Assembly (NCBI RefSeq): GCF_000423665.1
Contig: NZ_AUIK01000028.1
Location: 1 to 64,000, forward strand
Reading direction: 5' to 3'
DNA: 64,000 nt
Source of the DNA: Solirubrobacter soli DSM 22325
Lineage (GTDB): Bacteria; Actinomycetota; Thermoleophilia; Solirubrobacterales; Solirubrobacteraceae
The first letter of the stretch is position 1. Every line of letters begins with the position of its first letter. Positions 23,104 through 31,245 of the stretch are shown here, piece by piece. Position numbers and translations under genes: made by a program. A model generated the notes under the pieces. The model was not told the DNA's origin. It did no database searches and was given only the letters and a program-made list of their open reading frames with translations.

Positions 23104-24361
23104 CCGTGTCCTTGTTGGCCAGCGCCTGGTGGGCGTCCAGGCCGCAGTAGCGCGAGCCCGGCAGCGCCGCGTTCGGGCACCGGCGGCCGTTGCCGAGGAT
23201 CGCGGCGCAGCGGCCGCCCGTCTCCTCCTCCTCGCCGTAGCCGGAGTCCTGCTCCTCCTTGGCGAACTCCGTTTCGGAGCGGATGTCGACGCGCCAGCCG
23301 GTCAGACGCGCGGCGAGCCGCGCGTTCTGGCCCTCGCGACCGATCGCCAGGCTGAGCTGGTCGTCGGGCACGATCACCGTGGCCTGCTTGTTGGTGTCGT
23401 CGACGAGCACCTCACGCACGCGGGCGGGGCTCAGGGCCTTCGCCACGAAGCGGGCGGGCTCGTCGTTGTAGGGGATGATGTCGATCTTCTCGCCGCGCAG
23501 CTCGGACACGACCATGCGCACGCGGCTGCCGCGCGGGCCGACGCACGCGCCGACGGGGTCGACCCCGTCCGCGTGGCTGACCACGGCGATCTTCGAGCGG
23601 TAGCCGGGCTCGCGGGCGACGCCGGTGATCTCCACCAGGCCGTCGGCGATCTCGGGCACCTCGAGCTCGAACAGCTTCTTGATCAGCTCCGGGTCGCGGC
23701 GCGAGACGATGATGCTCGGCCCGCGCGTGGAGGACGAGACCTCCTTGATCACGGCCTTGATGCGCTGCGAGTGGTCGTAGCGCTCGCCGTCGACCTGCTC
23801 GGACTTGGGCAGCAGCGCCTCCACCCGCTCGCGCAGCTGCACGAGCGTGTAGCGGGAGTCCGACTGCTGGACGATGCCGGTGATCAGCTCGCCGACGCGG
23901 TCGCGGTACTCCTCGAACATCATGTCGCGCTCGGCCTCGCGGATCCGCTGCAGGATCACCTGCTTGGCGGTCTGCGCGGCGATCCGCCCGAAGTCGTGCG
24001 GCGTGACGTCGCGGATCTCGATCTGGTCCTCGAAGTCGCTGAGCCGGCTCGGGTCGATGTCCGGGGCCTCCGGGATGATGACCTCGCCGGTCTCCGGGTC
24101 CACGCGGCGCTCGAGCGCACCGGTCGCCTGCTCCTCGGCCTCGTCGAGCAGTTGGTCCTCGAGCTCCTCGGGCAGGAGGAACTCCTCGACGATGAAGTCG
24201 CCTGAGTCGCGGTCCATGCGCACGCGGGCGTACCGGGCGGCGCCCGGCTGCTTCTTGTACGCGGACAGGAGCGCGTCTTCGAGCGCGCCCATCAGCTTCT
24301 CCTCGGAGATGCCCTTCTCGCGCCCGAGAGTCTTGACTGCTTCGACGATCTCTGCGGACAT
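23087..24361 (-). CDS. nusA: Transcription termination/antitermination factor NusA
   Basis: 424 residues. An N-terminal RNA-polymerase-binding domain (MSAEIVEAVKTLGREKGI) is followed by S1 (DFGRIAAQTAKQVILQRI marks its boundary) and two KH domains (SRRDPELIKKLFELEVPE, GACVGPRGSRVRMVVSEL, SLAIGREGQNARLAARL). There is no E. coli-type acidic C-terminal repeat. Instead the last 45 residues carry Cys385, Cys395, Cys406 and His411 in a C-x9-C-x10-C-x4-H pattern, like a small zinc-binding module. It is the second gene of the rimP operon. Confidence 0.97.
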   Translation of the reverse strand: MSAEIVEAVKTLGREKGISEEKLMGALEDALLSAYKKQPGAARYARVRMDRDSGDFIVEEFLLPEELEDQLLDEAEEQATGALERRVDPETGEVIIPEAPDIDPSRLSDFEDQIEIRDVTPHDFGRIAAQTAKQVILQRIREAERDMMFEEYRDRVGELITGIVQQSDSRYTLVQLRERVEALLPKSEQVDGERYDHSQRIKAVIKEVSSSTRGPSIIVSRRDPELIKKLFELEVPEIADGLVEITGVAREPGYRSKIAVVSHADGVDPVGACVGPRGSRVRMVVSELRGEKIDIIPYNDEPARFVAKALSPARVREVLVDDTNKQATVIVPDDQLSLAIGREGQNARLAARLTGWRVDIRSETEFAKEEQDSGYGEEEETGGRCAAILGNGRRCPNAALPGSRYCGLDAHQALANKDTDRVGA

Positions 24362-24366
24362 GTTCC

Positions 24367-24780
24367 TCAGTCTCCCACGAGGTTCGAACGATGGATGTCG
24401 GCGTAGGCGATCGAGACGACGCCGGTGTCGGCGGCCACGGTGACCGCGTCGTCGGTGGCGTTCAGGAGCTCGCCGGTGAAGGACTTGCGGCCTTCGTGTG
24501 CCCCGCGGGTGCGAACCTTGGCGCGGCGGCCGACGTAGCGGCGGAAGTGCTCGGGCTTGGAGAGCGGGCGCTCGATCCCCGGTGAGGAGACCTCCAGCGC
24601 GTACTGCTCTCGCACCTCGGGGAGGTGATGGGTCACGCGCTCGCAGAGGTCGAGGGTGACGCCCTGTGGGTGATCGATGAAGAGGCGGACGAGATCGCCC
24701 CCGACGACCTCGGCGAGCAAGACCTCGACTTCGGGCTCCACCTCAGCTAGGCGGGCCTCGATGTCGGCCTGGATCGTCAT
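24367..24780 (-). CDS. rimP: Ribosome maturation factor RimP
   Basis: 137 residues, needed for 30S maturation. Family signatures: DLVRLFIDHPQGVTLDLCE and YALEVSSPGIERPL, with the C-terminal SH3-like part FTGELLNATDDAVTV. I choose ATG at 24780 because a strong GAGGAGGTG ribosome site ends three bases before it; a GTG two codons earlier lies inside that site. The gene leads the rimP-nusA-ylxR-infB series. An intrinsic terminator sits immediately upstream. Confidence 0.95.
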   Translation of the reverse strand: MTIQADIEARLAEVEPEVEVLLAEVVGGDLVRLFIDHPQGVTLDLCERVTHHLPEVREQYALEVSSPGIERPLSKPEHFRRYVGRRAKVRTRGAHEGRKSFTGELLNATDDAVTVAADTGVVSIAYADIHRSNLVGD

Positions 24781-24800
24781 TGTCACCTCCTCTATTCAAC

Positions 24801-24825
24801 AAAAAAGCGGGCTCTTCGCCCGCTT
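24801..24825 (-). terminator. Intrinsic terminator/attenuator upstream of rimP
   Basis: On the minus strand AAGCGGGC (24825-24818), a 5-base loop and GCCCGCTT (24812-24805) are followed by a run of T (the sixth T at 24801) and GTTG. This is the most canonical intrinsic terminator in the window. It follows the TPR gene stop by 73 bases, but its T run ends only 20 bases before the rimP start. Confidence 0.9.
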
Positions 24826-24897
24826 CCCAAAGTTGGCCTTCCGGCCGCGAAAAGCTATGTGTGGAGAGTAGCAGCGCTCGACGGATGTCGTACGCGG

Positions 24898-25257
24898 TCA
24901 GGCTGCCTTCCGTGCACGGTCGCGATAGATCCGATAGTCACGACGCTTGGGATTCATGTTCGCCGCGAGCGTGAGCGGCTTCCGCGCCTCCGCGACGCGG
25001 CCCAGCATCATCAGCGCGCGGCCGAGGCAGAACAGCGCGTAGTCGTTGGTGGGCGCCCGCTCGACGACCGCCTCGAACTCGACGCGCGCCTCCTCGAAGC
25101 CCCCTGAGCGGAAGTACGCCCGCCCGAGCGCTTCGCGGATCGACGTCTTGTCGGGCTCTAAGTCCCGGGCCTTCGTGAGCGGTACGACGGCTGCGTGAAA
25201 GTCTCCGTCCTCCAGCAGCGCCATCCCGCGCTGATAGAGGTCGTAGCAATCGTCCAT
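24898..25257 (-). CDS. Tetratricopeptide-repeat protein
   Basis: 119 residues, almost all TPR: YQRGMALLEDGDFHAAV, LGRAYFRSGGFEEARVEF, FCLGRALMMLGRVAEARK. Three helix-turn-helix repeats would make a protein-protein interaction scaffold. ATG at 25257 is chosen because the longer in-frame extension is only an Arg/Ser-rich shadow. It ends the MoxR-DUF58-transglutaminase run, 22 bases after the transglutaminase gene, and is followed by a terminator. Confidence 0.9.
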   Translation of the reverse strand: MDDCYDLYQRGMALLEDGDFHAAVVPLTKARDLEPDKTSIREALGRAYFRSGGFEEARVEFEAVVERAPTNDYALFCLGRALMMLGRVAEARKPLTLAANMNPKRRDYRIYRDRARKAA

Positions 25258-25267
25258 CGAACGGATT

Positions 25268-25283
25268 GTAGGCCTGTGCCTAC
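25268..25283 (-). terminator. Small hairpin over the transglutaminase stop codon
   Basis: GTAGGC (25268-25273), loop CTGT, GCCTAC (25278-25283). A 6-bp stem including the stop codon at 25280-25282; weak, perhaps a partial terminator. Confidence 0.3.
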
Positions 25284-27556
25284 CTCGGCGGGAGGGCCCA
25301 CCAGGCCCGGATTCGACCCAAAATGCCGCCGCCGCGTCCGAGCTCGGACCGCAGCCCACGGCGCTGCGCGCGGGTCGGGTGGCCCGGCTGGTCGCGGTAG
25401 CGGTTCTCGCGCAGTGCGCGCACGTACCCGGCCGCGGCGGGCGTGTTGGCGAAGCGCAGCTCGAGCGCGTGCAAGGTCGTGCCCGGGGCCGGCTCGCGGC
25501 GCGTGCGCTTGAGCGCCCGCTCGAGCTCATTGAGCGCCGGCGGGGCGCCGCGGCGCCAGCGGCGCAGGGCGAGGAAGACGAAGCCGAAGAACGCGGCCGC
25601 CCCCAGGACGATCGCCGGGATCCGCCACCACGGCGCCGGCTCGACGGACGCGGTCGTGCCCGCGCCGCGCTCGGAGACCGGGTCGCCGCCGAAGCTGCCC
25701 GTGCCGCCACCGGCGAGGTTGAGCGAGGCGCGGTTGGTGTCGTTGGGCGTGCCGCGGGCGGGCGAGTCGGCCGGGGTCGGGTCGAAGGTCAGCCAGCCCC
25801 AGTGCGGGTAGTAGGCCTCGACCCACGCGTGGGCGTCGAAGTCGCGGACCACGTACTCCCCCGTCTTGAGGTCGGTCGCGCCGGTGCTGAACCCGCTCAC
25901 CACTCGCGCGGGGATGCCGCCCATGCGCAGCAGCAGCGCCATCGCGCCCGAGTACTGCTGGCAGTAGCCGATCTTGGAGCCGAAGAGGAAGCCGTCGAGC
26001 GTCGCGGACTCCTTCGGCGGGACCTCCGAGTACTGGAAGCTGTCCTGCGCGAAGTAGGCGAGCACCTTCTGGACGTAGTCGTCCGGCGTCTTGGCGCCGT
26101 CGGCGAGCTCCTGCGAGAGCTCGTAGATGCGGGTGAGGCCGGCGCGGGCGATCGCCTCGTCCGGCGTCCCGACGCGCGCGCCGCCCATGTGGATCTCCGG
26201 GTCGTCGACGCCGAAGAACGGGAACGTCAGCCGCACGCCGCCGGGCGCCCCCGGCAGGTTCGTGTCGATCCCGAGGTAGTTGGCGAGCTCGGGCGAGTAG
26301 TCGGTGCCCGCGCGGCGGCGCTGCGCCTCGGTCGGCTTGGGCGTGTAGACCGTCGCCGTGTACGCGTCGCCGCGCCGCAGCGTGCGCGACGGCACGTAGA
26401 GACCGTCCGACGTCGGCACCGTGATCAGGCGCGGGATCTCGATCCCGGTCGCGTAGCCCGCGGTGATGAACTGGTCGGAGCGCAGGTTGCGGAAGGAGAC
26501 CTTGATCTGCTGCGTCCAGCGGCGGATCCCCAGCGCGTTGTCGGTCGGCAGCTCCGAGACGCCGAACGGCACCTGCGAGCGCTCCCACGTCTGGCCGTTG
26601 AACTCGTCGAGGTTCTCGGCCTTCCAGTAGGCGGGGGTCTTGGCTCTGACGCGGATCAGCTCGCGGCCGTCGCGGGGCCAGTTGAGCCCGGTGTAGTCCT
26701 GGACGCCCCAGGTGAACGAGGTCGACTTCGACGTCGAGGTCTCCGACGCCCAGGTCTCGTAGTCGAACCACGGCTGGTCGCGGTTGAGCAGCGGCGCGGC
26801 GCCGAGCGCGAGCAGCGTCGCGATCCCGGCCAGCGCGAACGCCGCCGGCGAATCCAGCCGTCGCAGCTTCTCCAGCCGCAGGAAGGCGACCATCAGCAGC
26901 GTGAACACCGCGCCGCGCAGGAACTCGACGGTGAAGTCGAGCGCGACGACCGGCACCACGTAGAGCACGACCAGCAGCAGCAGCGCCGGGAGCGGGAAGC
27001 CGAGCTTCGCCCGCCGCGGCCAGAACGCGAGCAGCGCGGCGGCCAGGACGAGCGCCGAGCCGCCGAGCGGGATCACGGTCCGCACCCAGTCGTCGAGGCC
27101 GCGGTAGGGCACGCGCACACCCGGCAGGTCGGAGACGCCGCGCGAGATGCCGGCCGCGAGCTCGCTCCACCCGCTCGGCACGACGAGCTCGTCCGCGACC
27201 CGCCCGGCCATCAGCATCAGCGCCGTCAGCGGGATGATCGCGACGACCGCGGCGAGCGTGCGCTTGCGGCCTTCGAGCCGGCCGGCGCCGAGCATCGCCG
27301 CGACCGCGAGGATCCCGACGAACAGCACCGTCCACCCGCGCCCGGGCTCGGACGGCTCGAGCATCGACATCCAGTGCAGCGCGCCCCACCCGGCGAGGGC
27401 GACGAAGGCGATCGCCCGCGCGATCGCGACCGGCAGCAGCGTCGCGCCCGTCGCCGCCCGGATCGCGGGCTTGCTCGGCGCGGACAGGTGCGTCGTGGAG
27501 ACGTCGTCGTCCGTGTGCGGCCGCGTCGGCGGGGGCGGCGAGAGCGTCGCGCTCAC
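25280..27556 (-). CDS. Membrane transglutaminase-like protein (TgpA type)
   Basis: 758 residues. There are five to six N-terminal membrane helices (about 45-260), then an outer domain and a transglutaminase-like core. The catalytic triad is Cys in GYCQQYSGAMALLLRMGG, His in DFDAHAWVEAYYP and Asp in WLTFDPTPAD. A Gly/Ser linker, one last membrane helix (IPAIVLGAAAFFGFVFLAL) and a cytoplasmic tail follow. Genes of this type stand with MoxR and DUF58 genes, as here. They probably cross-link or cleave outer proteins or peptidoglycan-linked substrates. GTG start at 27556. Confidence 0.93.
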   Translation of the reverse strand: MSATLSPPPPTRPHTDDDVSTTHLSAPSKPAIRAATGATLLPVAIARAIAFVALAGWGALHWMSMLEPSEPGRGWTVLFVGILAVAAMLGAGRLEGRKRTLAAVVAIIPLTALMLMAGRVADELVVPSGWSELAAGISRGVSDLPGVRVPYRGLDDWVRTVIPLGGSALVLAAALLAFWPRRAKLGFPLPALLLLVVLYVVPVVALDFTVEFLRGAVFTLLMVAFLRLEKLRRLDSPAAFALAGIATLLALGAAPLLNRDQPWFDYETWASETSTSKSTSFTWGVQDYTGLNWPRDGRELIRVRAKTPAYWKAENLDEFNGQTWERSQVPFGVSELPTDNALGIRRWTQQIKVSFRNLRSDQFITAGYATGIEIPRLITVPTSDGLYVPSRTLRRGDAYTATVYTPKPTEAQRRRAGTDYSPELANYLGIDTNLPGAPGGVRLTFPFFGVDDPEIHMGGARVGTPDEAIARAGLTRIYELSQELADGAKTPDDYVQKVLAYFAQDSFQYSEVPPKESATLDGFLFGSKIGYCQQYSGAMALLLRMGGIPARVVSGFSTGATDLKTGEYVVRDFDAHAWVEAYYPHWGWLTFDPTPADSPARGTPNDTNRASLNLAGGGTGSFGGDPVSERGAGTTASVEPAPWWRIPAIVLGAAAFFGFVFLALRRWRRGAPPALNELERALKRTRREPAPGTTLHALELRFANTPAAAGYVRALRENRYRDQPGHPTRAQRRGLRSELGRGGGILGRIRAWWALPPR

Positions 27557-27650
27557 GAGCGCGCTCCAGCGGCGTGTGGGCGCGCGGTCGTCGCGCGCGA
27601 GCGTCGAGTTTCTCGCGCAGGGATCGCGGAAGTCGACACTCGCGTGCGGG

Positions 27651-28751
27651 TCACGCCGCGCCCTCCAGGGCGGCGACGGCGGCGGCGCCCGAGTGGCGGC
27701 CGGCGGCGTAGCCGTGGCAACCGGCGACCTCGAGGATCGGGCGGCGGCCTGGGACGTCGCCCGGGACGACGATCACGCACCCGCCCGGGGTGCGGCCGAG
27801 GCCGCGCGGGGCGCGGTCGACGGGGCGGGCGGCGACGTAGAGCACCAGGCCGCGGCGGTTCTGGGCGGCGGCGAGCGACGGGCCGGCGCGGTCGTCCATC
27901 AGCGCCATCCGCACGTGCAGGGCGGGCCAGGCGAGCAGGTCGTGCTCGATCACGGCGGCGCGGCGGTCGCCCGGCAGCAGCAGCGAGCAGCCGGTCTTGC
28001 GGGCGAAGTGCACGGCCAGCGAGCAGGCGGCGCGCACCGCCGCGTCCAGCGCCTCGGGCGACGACGCCGCGCGCGGGTCCATCACGACCAGCGGGCGCGA
28101 GTCGGCCTCGGAGATCAGCTTGCGCTCCATCAGGCCGGCGCCGCGTGCGAACGACTGCCAGTGGATGCGCGAGGCGGGCGAGCCCTCACGCCACGGGCGC
28201 AGGCCGTCGATCTCGGTCTCGGCCGCGGCGAGCAGCGACGCGCGGGCGTGCGCGGGGGTCGCGTCTCCCCCGCCCGCGGTCAGGTTGACCGGGTAGAGCT
28301 TCGGGAGCACGAGGATCTCGTCGGTCGACGGGCCCGCGATCACGCGCTGGGCGAGCCCGAACGGGTCGCGCAGGACGAGCGCGGGCGGCGGGAGCCGGCG
28401 GCGCCCGCGGCGCCCGAACGTGACCTCGATCCGCACCCGCGCCGAGCGCCGCCCGGCCGGCAGGCGCACGGGCTCGGGCAGGAGCGGCTCGTCGATCCAG
28501 CCGGGCGGCAGCGGGATCCGCCCCGCCTTCGCGCTCAACTTGACCTGCAGCGGCTGATCCTCGACGACCGAGCGGACGCTGATCTCGCGCCCGAGCTTCG
28601 CCCCCACGCCGCCCAGCCCGATCCACAGCCCCGCACCCGCCCCGAGCAGCAGCAGCGCCGCGCCGGTGACGTAGAGCGGTTCAGCGTCGAATGTCCCGGC
28701 GACGACCAGCAGCAGCACCCCGAGCGCCGCGCACCCGATCGCGCTGCGCAC
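27651..28751 (-). CDS. DUF58 domain protein
   Basis: 366 residues. Two adjacent membrane helices at the N-terminus (LGVLLLVVAGTFDAEPLYV, GAALLLLGAGAGLWIGLG) are followed by a beta domain and the DUF58 signature LRPWREGSPASRIHWQSFARG. The end is a von Willebrand-like fold with VVMDPRA. Usual partner of MoxR ATPases. The GTG start at 28751 lies seven bases after the MoxR stop; a 94-base gap precedes the transglutaminase gene. Confidence 0.92.
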   Translation of the reverse strand: MRSAIGCAALGVLLLVVAGTFDAEPLYVTGAALLLLGAGAGLWIGLGGVGAKLGREISVRSVVEDQPLQVKLSAKAGRIPLPPGWIDEPLLPEPVRLPAGRRSARVRIEVTFGRRGRRRLPPPALVLRDPFGLAQRVIAGPSTDEILVLPKLYPVNLTAGGGDATPAHARASLLAAAETEIDGLRPWREGSPASRIHWQSFARGAGLMERKLISEADSRPLVVMDPRAASSPEALDAAVRAACSLAVHFARKTGCSLLLPGDRRAAVIEHDLLAWPALHVRMALMDDRAGPSLAAAQNRRGLVLYVAARPVDRAPRGLGRTPGGCVIVVPGDVPGRRPILEVAGCHGYAAGRHSGAAAVAALEGAA

Positions 28752-28758
28752 TAGTGCC

Positions 28759-29733
28759 TCACAGCGCCCGGACGGACGCGATCGCGTCGCGGACGATCTC
28801 CGACCGCTGCACGCCCGCGGCCTCGGGGGCGAGCATCAGGCGGTGCGAGAGGACCGCGTCGGCGAGGGCCTGGACGTCGTCGGGCAGCGCGTGGTCGCGG
28901 CCGTGCACGAGCGCGCGGGCCTTGGCGGCGCGCAGCAGCATCAGGCCCGCTCGCGGGGACGCGCCGAGCTCGACGCGGTCGTCCTCGCGGGTGCGGCGCA
29001 GCAGCGCGACGATGTAGTCGCGCAGGGCGCGCGACGCGTGGACGCGGTGGGCGGTCTCGACCGCCTCGACGATCTCGGCGCGGTCGGCGACCGCCTCGAG
29101 CTCGAGCACCTTGTCGCGCGACTCGTGGCCGAGCAGCATGCCGGCCTCGGCGTTGGCGTCCGGGTAGCCGAGCGAGAGCCGGACCATGAAGCGGTCGACC
29201 TGCGCCTCGGGCAGCGGGTAGGTGCCCTCGTACTCGACGGGGTTCTGGGTCGCGAAGACCAGGAACGGGCGGGCGAGCTCGTGCGAGGTCGCGTCCACGG
29301 TGACGTGGCGCTCCTGCATGCACTCGAGCAGGCCGGACTGGGTCTTCGGCGACGCGCGGTTGACCTCGTCGACGATCACCACGTTGGCGAAGATCGGCCC
29401 CGGGCGGAACTCGAAGCGGCCCTCGCGCTGGTTGTAGATCTGGGAGCCGACGATGTCGGCCGGCAGCAGGTCGGCGGTGCACTGCACGCGGGCGAACGCG
29501 CAGTCGATCGAGCGCGACAGGGCGCGCGCGAGCGCGGTCTTGCCGACGCCCGGATAGTCCTCGACGAGGATGTGCCCCTCGGCGAGCAGCGACACGGTGA
29601 CGTGCTCGAGCACCTCGTCTTTGACCTCGACGGCGCGGCGGATGTTCTCAGTGACGCGCCGGGCGACCGAGACCGCCGTGTCGATCTCGGCTTGCGCGAG
29701 CCGCTCCGGGACGGCCTCCTCCAAGGGTTCCAT
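28759..29733 (-). CDS. MoxR family AAA+ ATPase
   Basis: 324 residues. Walker A is EDYPGVGKTALARAL, Walker B is VVIVDEVNRASPKTQ, with sensor ATQNPVEYEGTYPLPEAQVDRF and the lid PRAGLMLLRAAKARALV. MoxR ATPases act as chaperones for maturing enzyme complexes, usually together with a DUF58/VWA partner. The start ATG directly abuts the coaBC stop, so transcription probably comes from rpoZ-coaBC. Confidence 0.96.
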   Translation of the reverse strand: MEPLEEAVPERLAQAEIDTAVSVARRVTENIRRAVEVKDEVLEHVTVSLLAEGHILVEDYPGVGKTALARALSRSIDCAFARVQCTADLLPADIVGSQIYNQREGRFEFRPGPIFANVVIVDEVNRASPKTQSGLLECMQERHVTVDATSHELARPFLVFATQNPVEYEGTYPLPEAQVDRFMVRLSLGYPDANAEAGMLLGHESRDKVLELEAVADRAEIVEAVETAHRVHASRALRDYIVALLRRTREDDRVELGASPRAGLMLLRAAKARALVHGRDHALPDDVQALADAVLSHRLMLAPEAAGVQRSEIVRDAIASVRAL

Positions 29734-30990
29734 TCAGCGTCGAACCTTTATGTCGTTTGATGAACGGCGGCTCAAGACGGCATCGAGGATCGCCGCCGCG
29801 ATCCGGCCCTTGGACGCCTTGGGAACGTGCCGCTCCTGGTCGGCGGTGACGATCCAGACTTCGTTATCGGTGGACTCGAAGCCGATTCCGGCTCCGCCGA
29901 TGTCATTAACGACGATCGCGTCGAGTTTCTTACGCGCGAGTTTCCCGCGCCCGTAGGCCAGCGCGCCCTCGCCGTGCTCGGCGGCGAAGCCGACGAGCAG
30001 CTGGCCGGGGCGACGACGGTCCGCGAGCGACGAGAGCACGTCGGTGGTACGTACGAGCGAGAGGTTCAGTTCCCCGCCCGCCTGGTCCTTCTTGATCTTG
30101 CCCGCGCGCGCATCCGCGGGACGGTAGTCGGCGACGGCCGCCGCCATCAACAGCACGTCGCATTCGGCGAAGCGCTCAGCGCATGCATCGGCGAGCTCGG
30201 CGGCGGTGCCCACGTCGATGTATTCGATTCCCGGCGCGCGCGGGATCGACACGTTGGCCGCGATCACGGTGACCTTCGCGCCGCGCCGCTGCGCCTCTTC
30301 GGCCAGCGCGAACCCCATCCGCCCCGACGAGCGATTGCCGACGAAACGGACCGAGTCGATCGGCTCGCGCGTTCCACCGGCGGTCACGAGCACGTTCGCA
30401 CCATCGAGTTCGCCACCCACCGCCAGCGCGCCCTCGACCGCCGCGAGCAGCTCCGGCGGCTCGGGCAGCCGCCCGATGCCGAACTCCCCCGGCGAGCCGA
30501 GCGGACCGACCCCCGGGGCGAGCACCGTCACCCCGCGTGAGCGCAGCGTCTCGAGGTTGGCTTGGGTGGCGGCGTGCTCGTACATCGCGTTGTTCATGGC
30601 CGGAGCGACCAGCAGCGGTCGTCGGCACGCCAACGCGGCGGCCGTCAGCAGATTGTCCGCGTTGCCGTGCGCGAGCTTGGCAATGGTTTGAGCCGTCGCC
30701 GGGGCGATCAGATACAGATCGGCGCGCTCGATCAGCGCGAGGTGCGAGAGCGGGGCATGCTCGGGCAGCGGGTCACCGGGGAAGACGCCGCGCAGCGGGT
30801 CGGACTCCCACTCGGTGAGCAGCACGGGCGCGCCGGTGATCCCGGCGAAGGAGGCCTGGCCGACGAAGCGCGTGGAGGCCTCGGTCTGCACCACGCGCAC
30901 GCTGTGGCCCGCCTTCAGCGCGAGGCGGGTGAACTCGAGCGACTTGTAGGCCGCGATGCCGCCGCACACACCGAGCAGGATGCGCGCCAC
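29734..30990 (-). CDS. coaBC: Phosphopantothenoylcysteine decarboxylase / phosphopantothenate-cysteine ligase
   Basis: Bifunctional coenzyme A enzyme, 418 residues. The N-terminal flavin decarboxylase has ILLGVCGGIAAYKSLEF, the HFCD-type LSHLALIERADLYLIAPATA, and PAMNNAMYEHAAT. The C-terminal ligase shows VTAGGTREPIDSVRFVGNRSSGRMG and MAAAVADYRP. It begins 12 bases after the rpoZ stop, the usual actinobacterial pair. Confidence 0.97.
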   Translation of the reverse strand: MARILLGVCGGIAAYKSLEFTRLALKAGHSVRVVQTEASTRFVGQASFAGITGAPVLLTEWESDPLRGVFPGDPLPEHAPLSHLALIERADLYLIAPATAQTIAKLAHGNADNLLTAAALACRRPLLVAPAMNNAMYEHAATQANLETLRSRGVTVLAPGVGPLGSPGEFGIGRLPEPPELLAAVEGALAVGGELDGANVLVTAGGTREPIDSVRFVGNRSSGRMGFALAEEAQRRGAKVTVIAANVSIPRAPGIEYIDVGTAAELADACAERFAECDVLLMAAAVADYRPADARAGKIKKDQAGGELNLSLVRTTDVLSSLADRRRPGQLLVGFAAEHGEGALAYGRGKLARKKLDAIVVNDIGGAGIGFESTDNEVWIVTADQERHVPKASKGRIAAAILDAVLSRRSSNDIKVRR

Positions 30991-31002
30991 GGCTGCGTCG
31001 CC

Positions 31003-31230
31003 TTAGCGGTAGCGGTACGCCACTTTGCCCGTGGCGACTTCCTCGAGAGCGATCGTGAGGTAGTTCTTCGAAGCCGTGTCGACCATCGGCGGCGGGAACT
31101 CCTCGAAGGTGCCCTCACCGAGGTTGTGGTAGTACGAGTTGATCTGACGCGCGCGCTTGGCGGCGACGATCACGCTCGCATAGGGTGAGTCGACATGCTC
31201 GAGCAGGCGGTCTACGCGGGGAGAAATCAC
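31003..31230 (-). CDS. rpoZ: RNA polymerase omega subunit
   Basis: 75 residues. SPYASVIVAAKRARQINSYY is the typical core contact with beta prime, and the end (NYLTIALEEVATGKVAYRY) is the conserved tail. It stabilises RNA polymerase assembly. The GTG start at 31230 is needed for the full N-terminus. The divergent propeller gene starts 16 bases away. Confidence 0.96.
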   Translation of the reverse strand: MISPRVDRLLEHVDSPYASVIVAAKRARQINSYYHNLGEGTFEEFPPPMVDTASKNYLTIALEEVATGKVAYRYR

Positions 31231-31245
31231 GCGCTTAGTCTAGCT

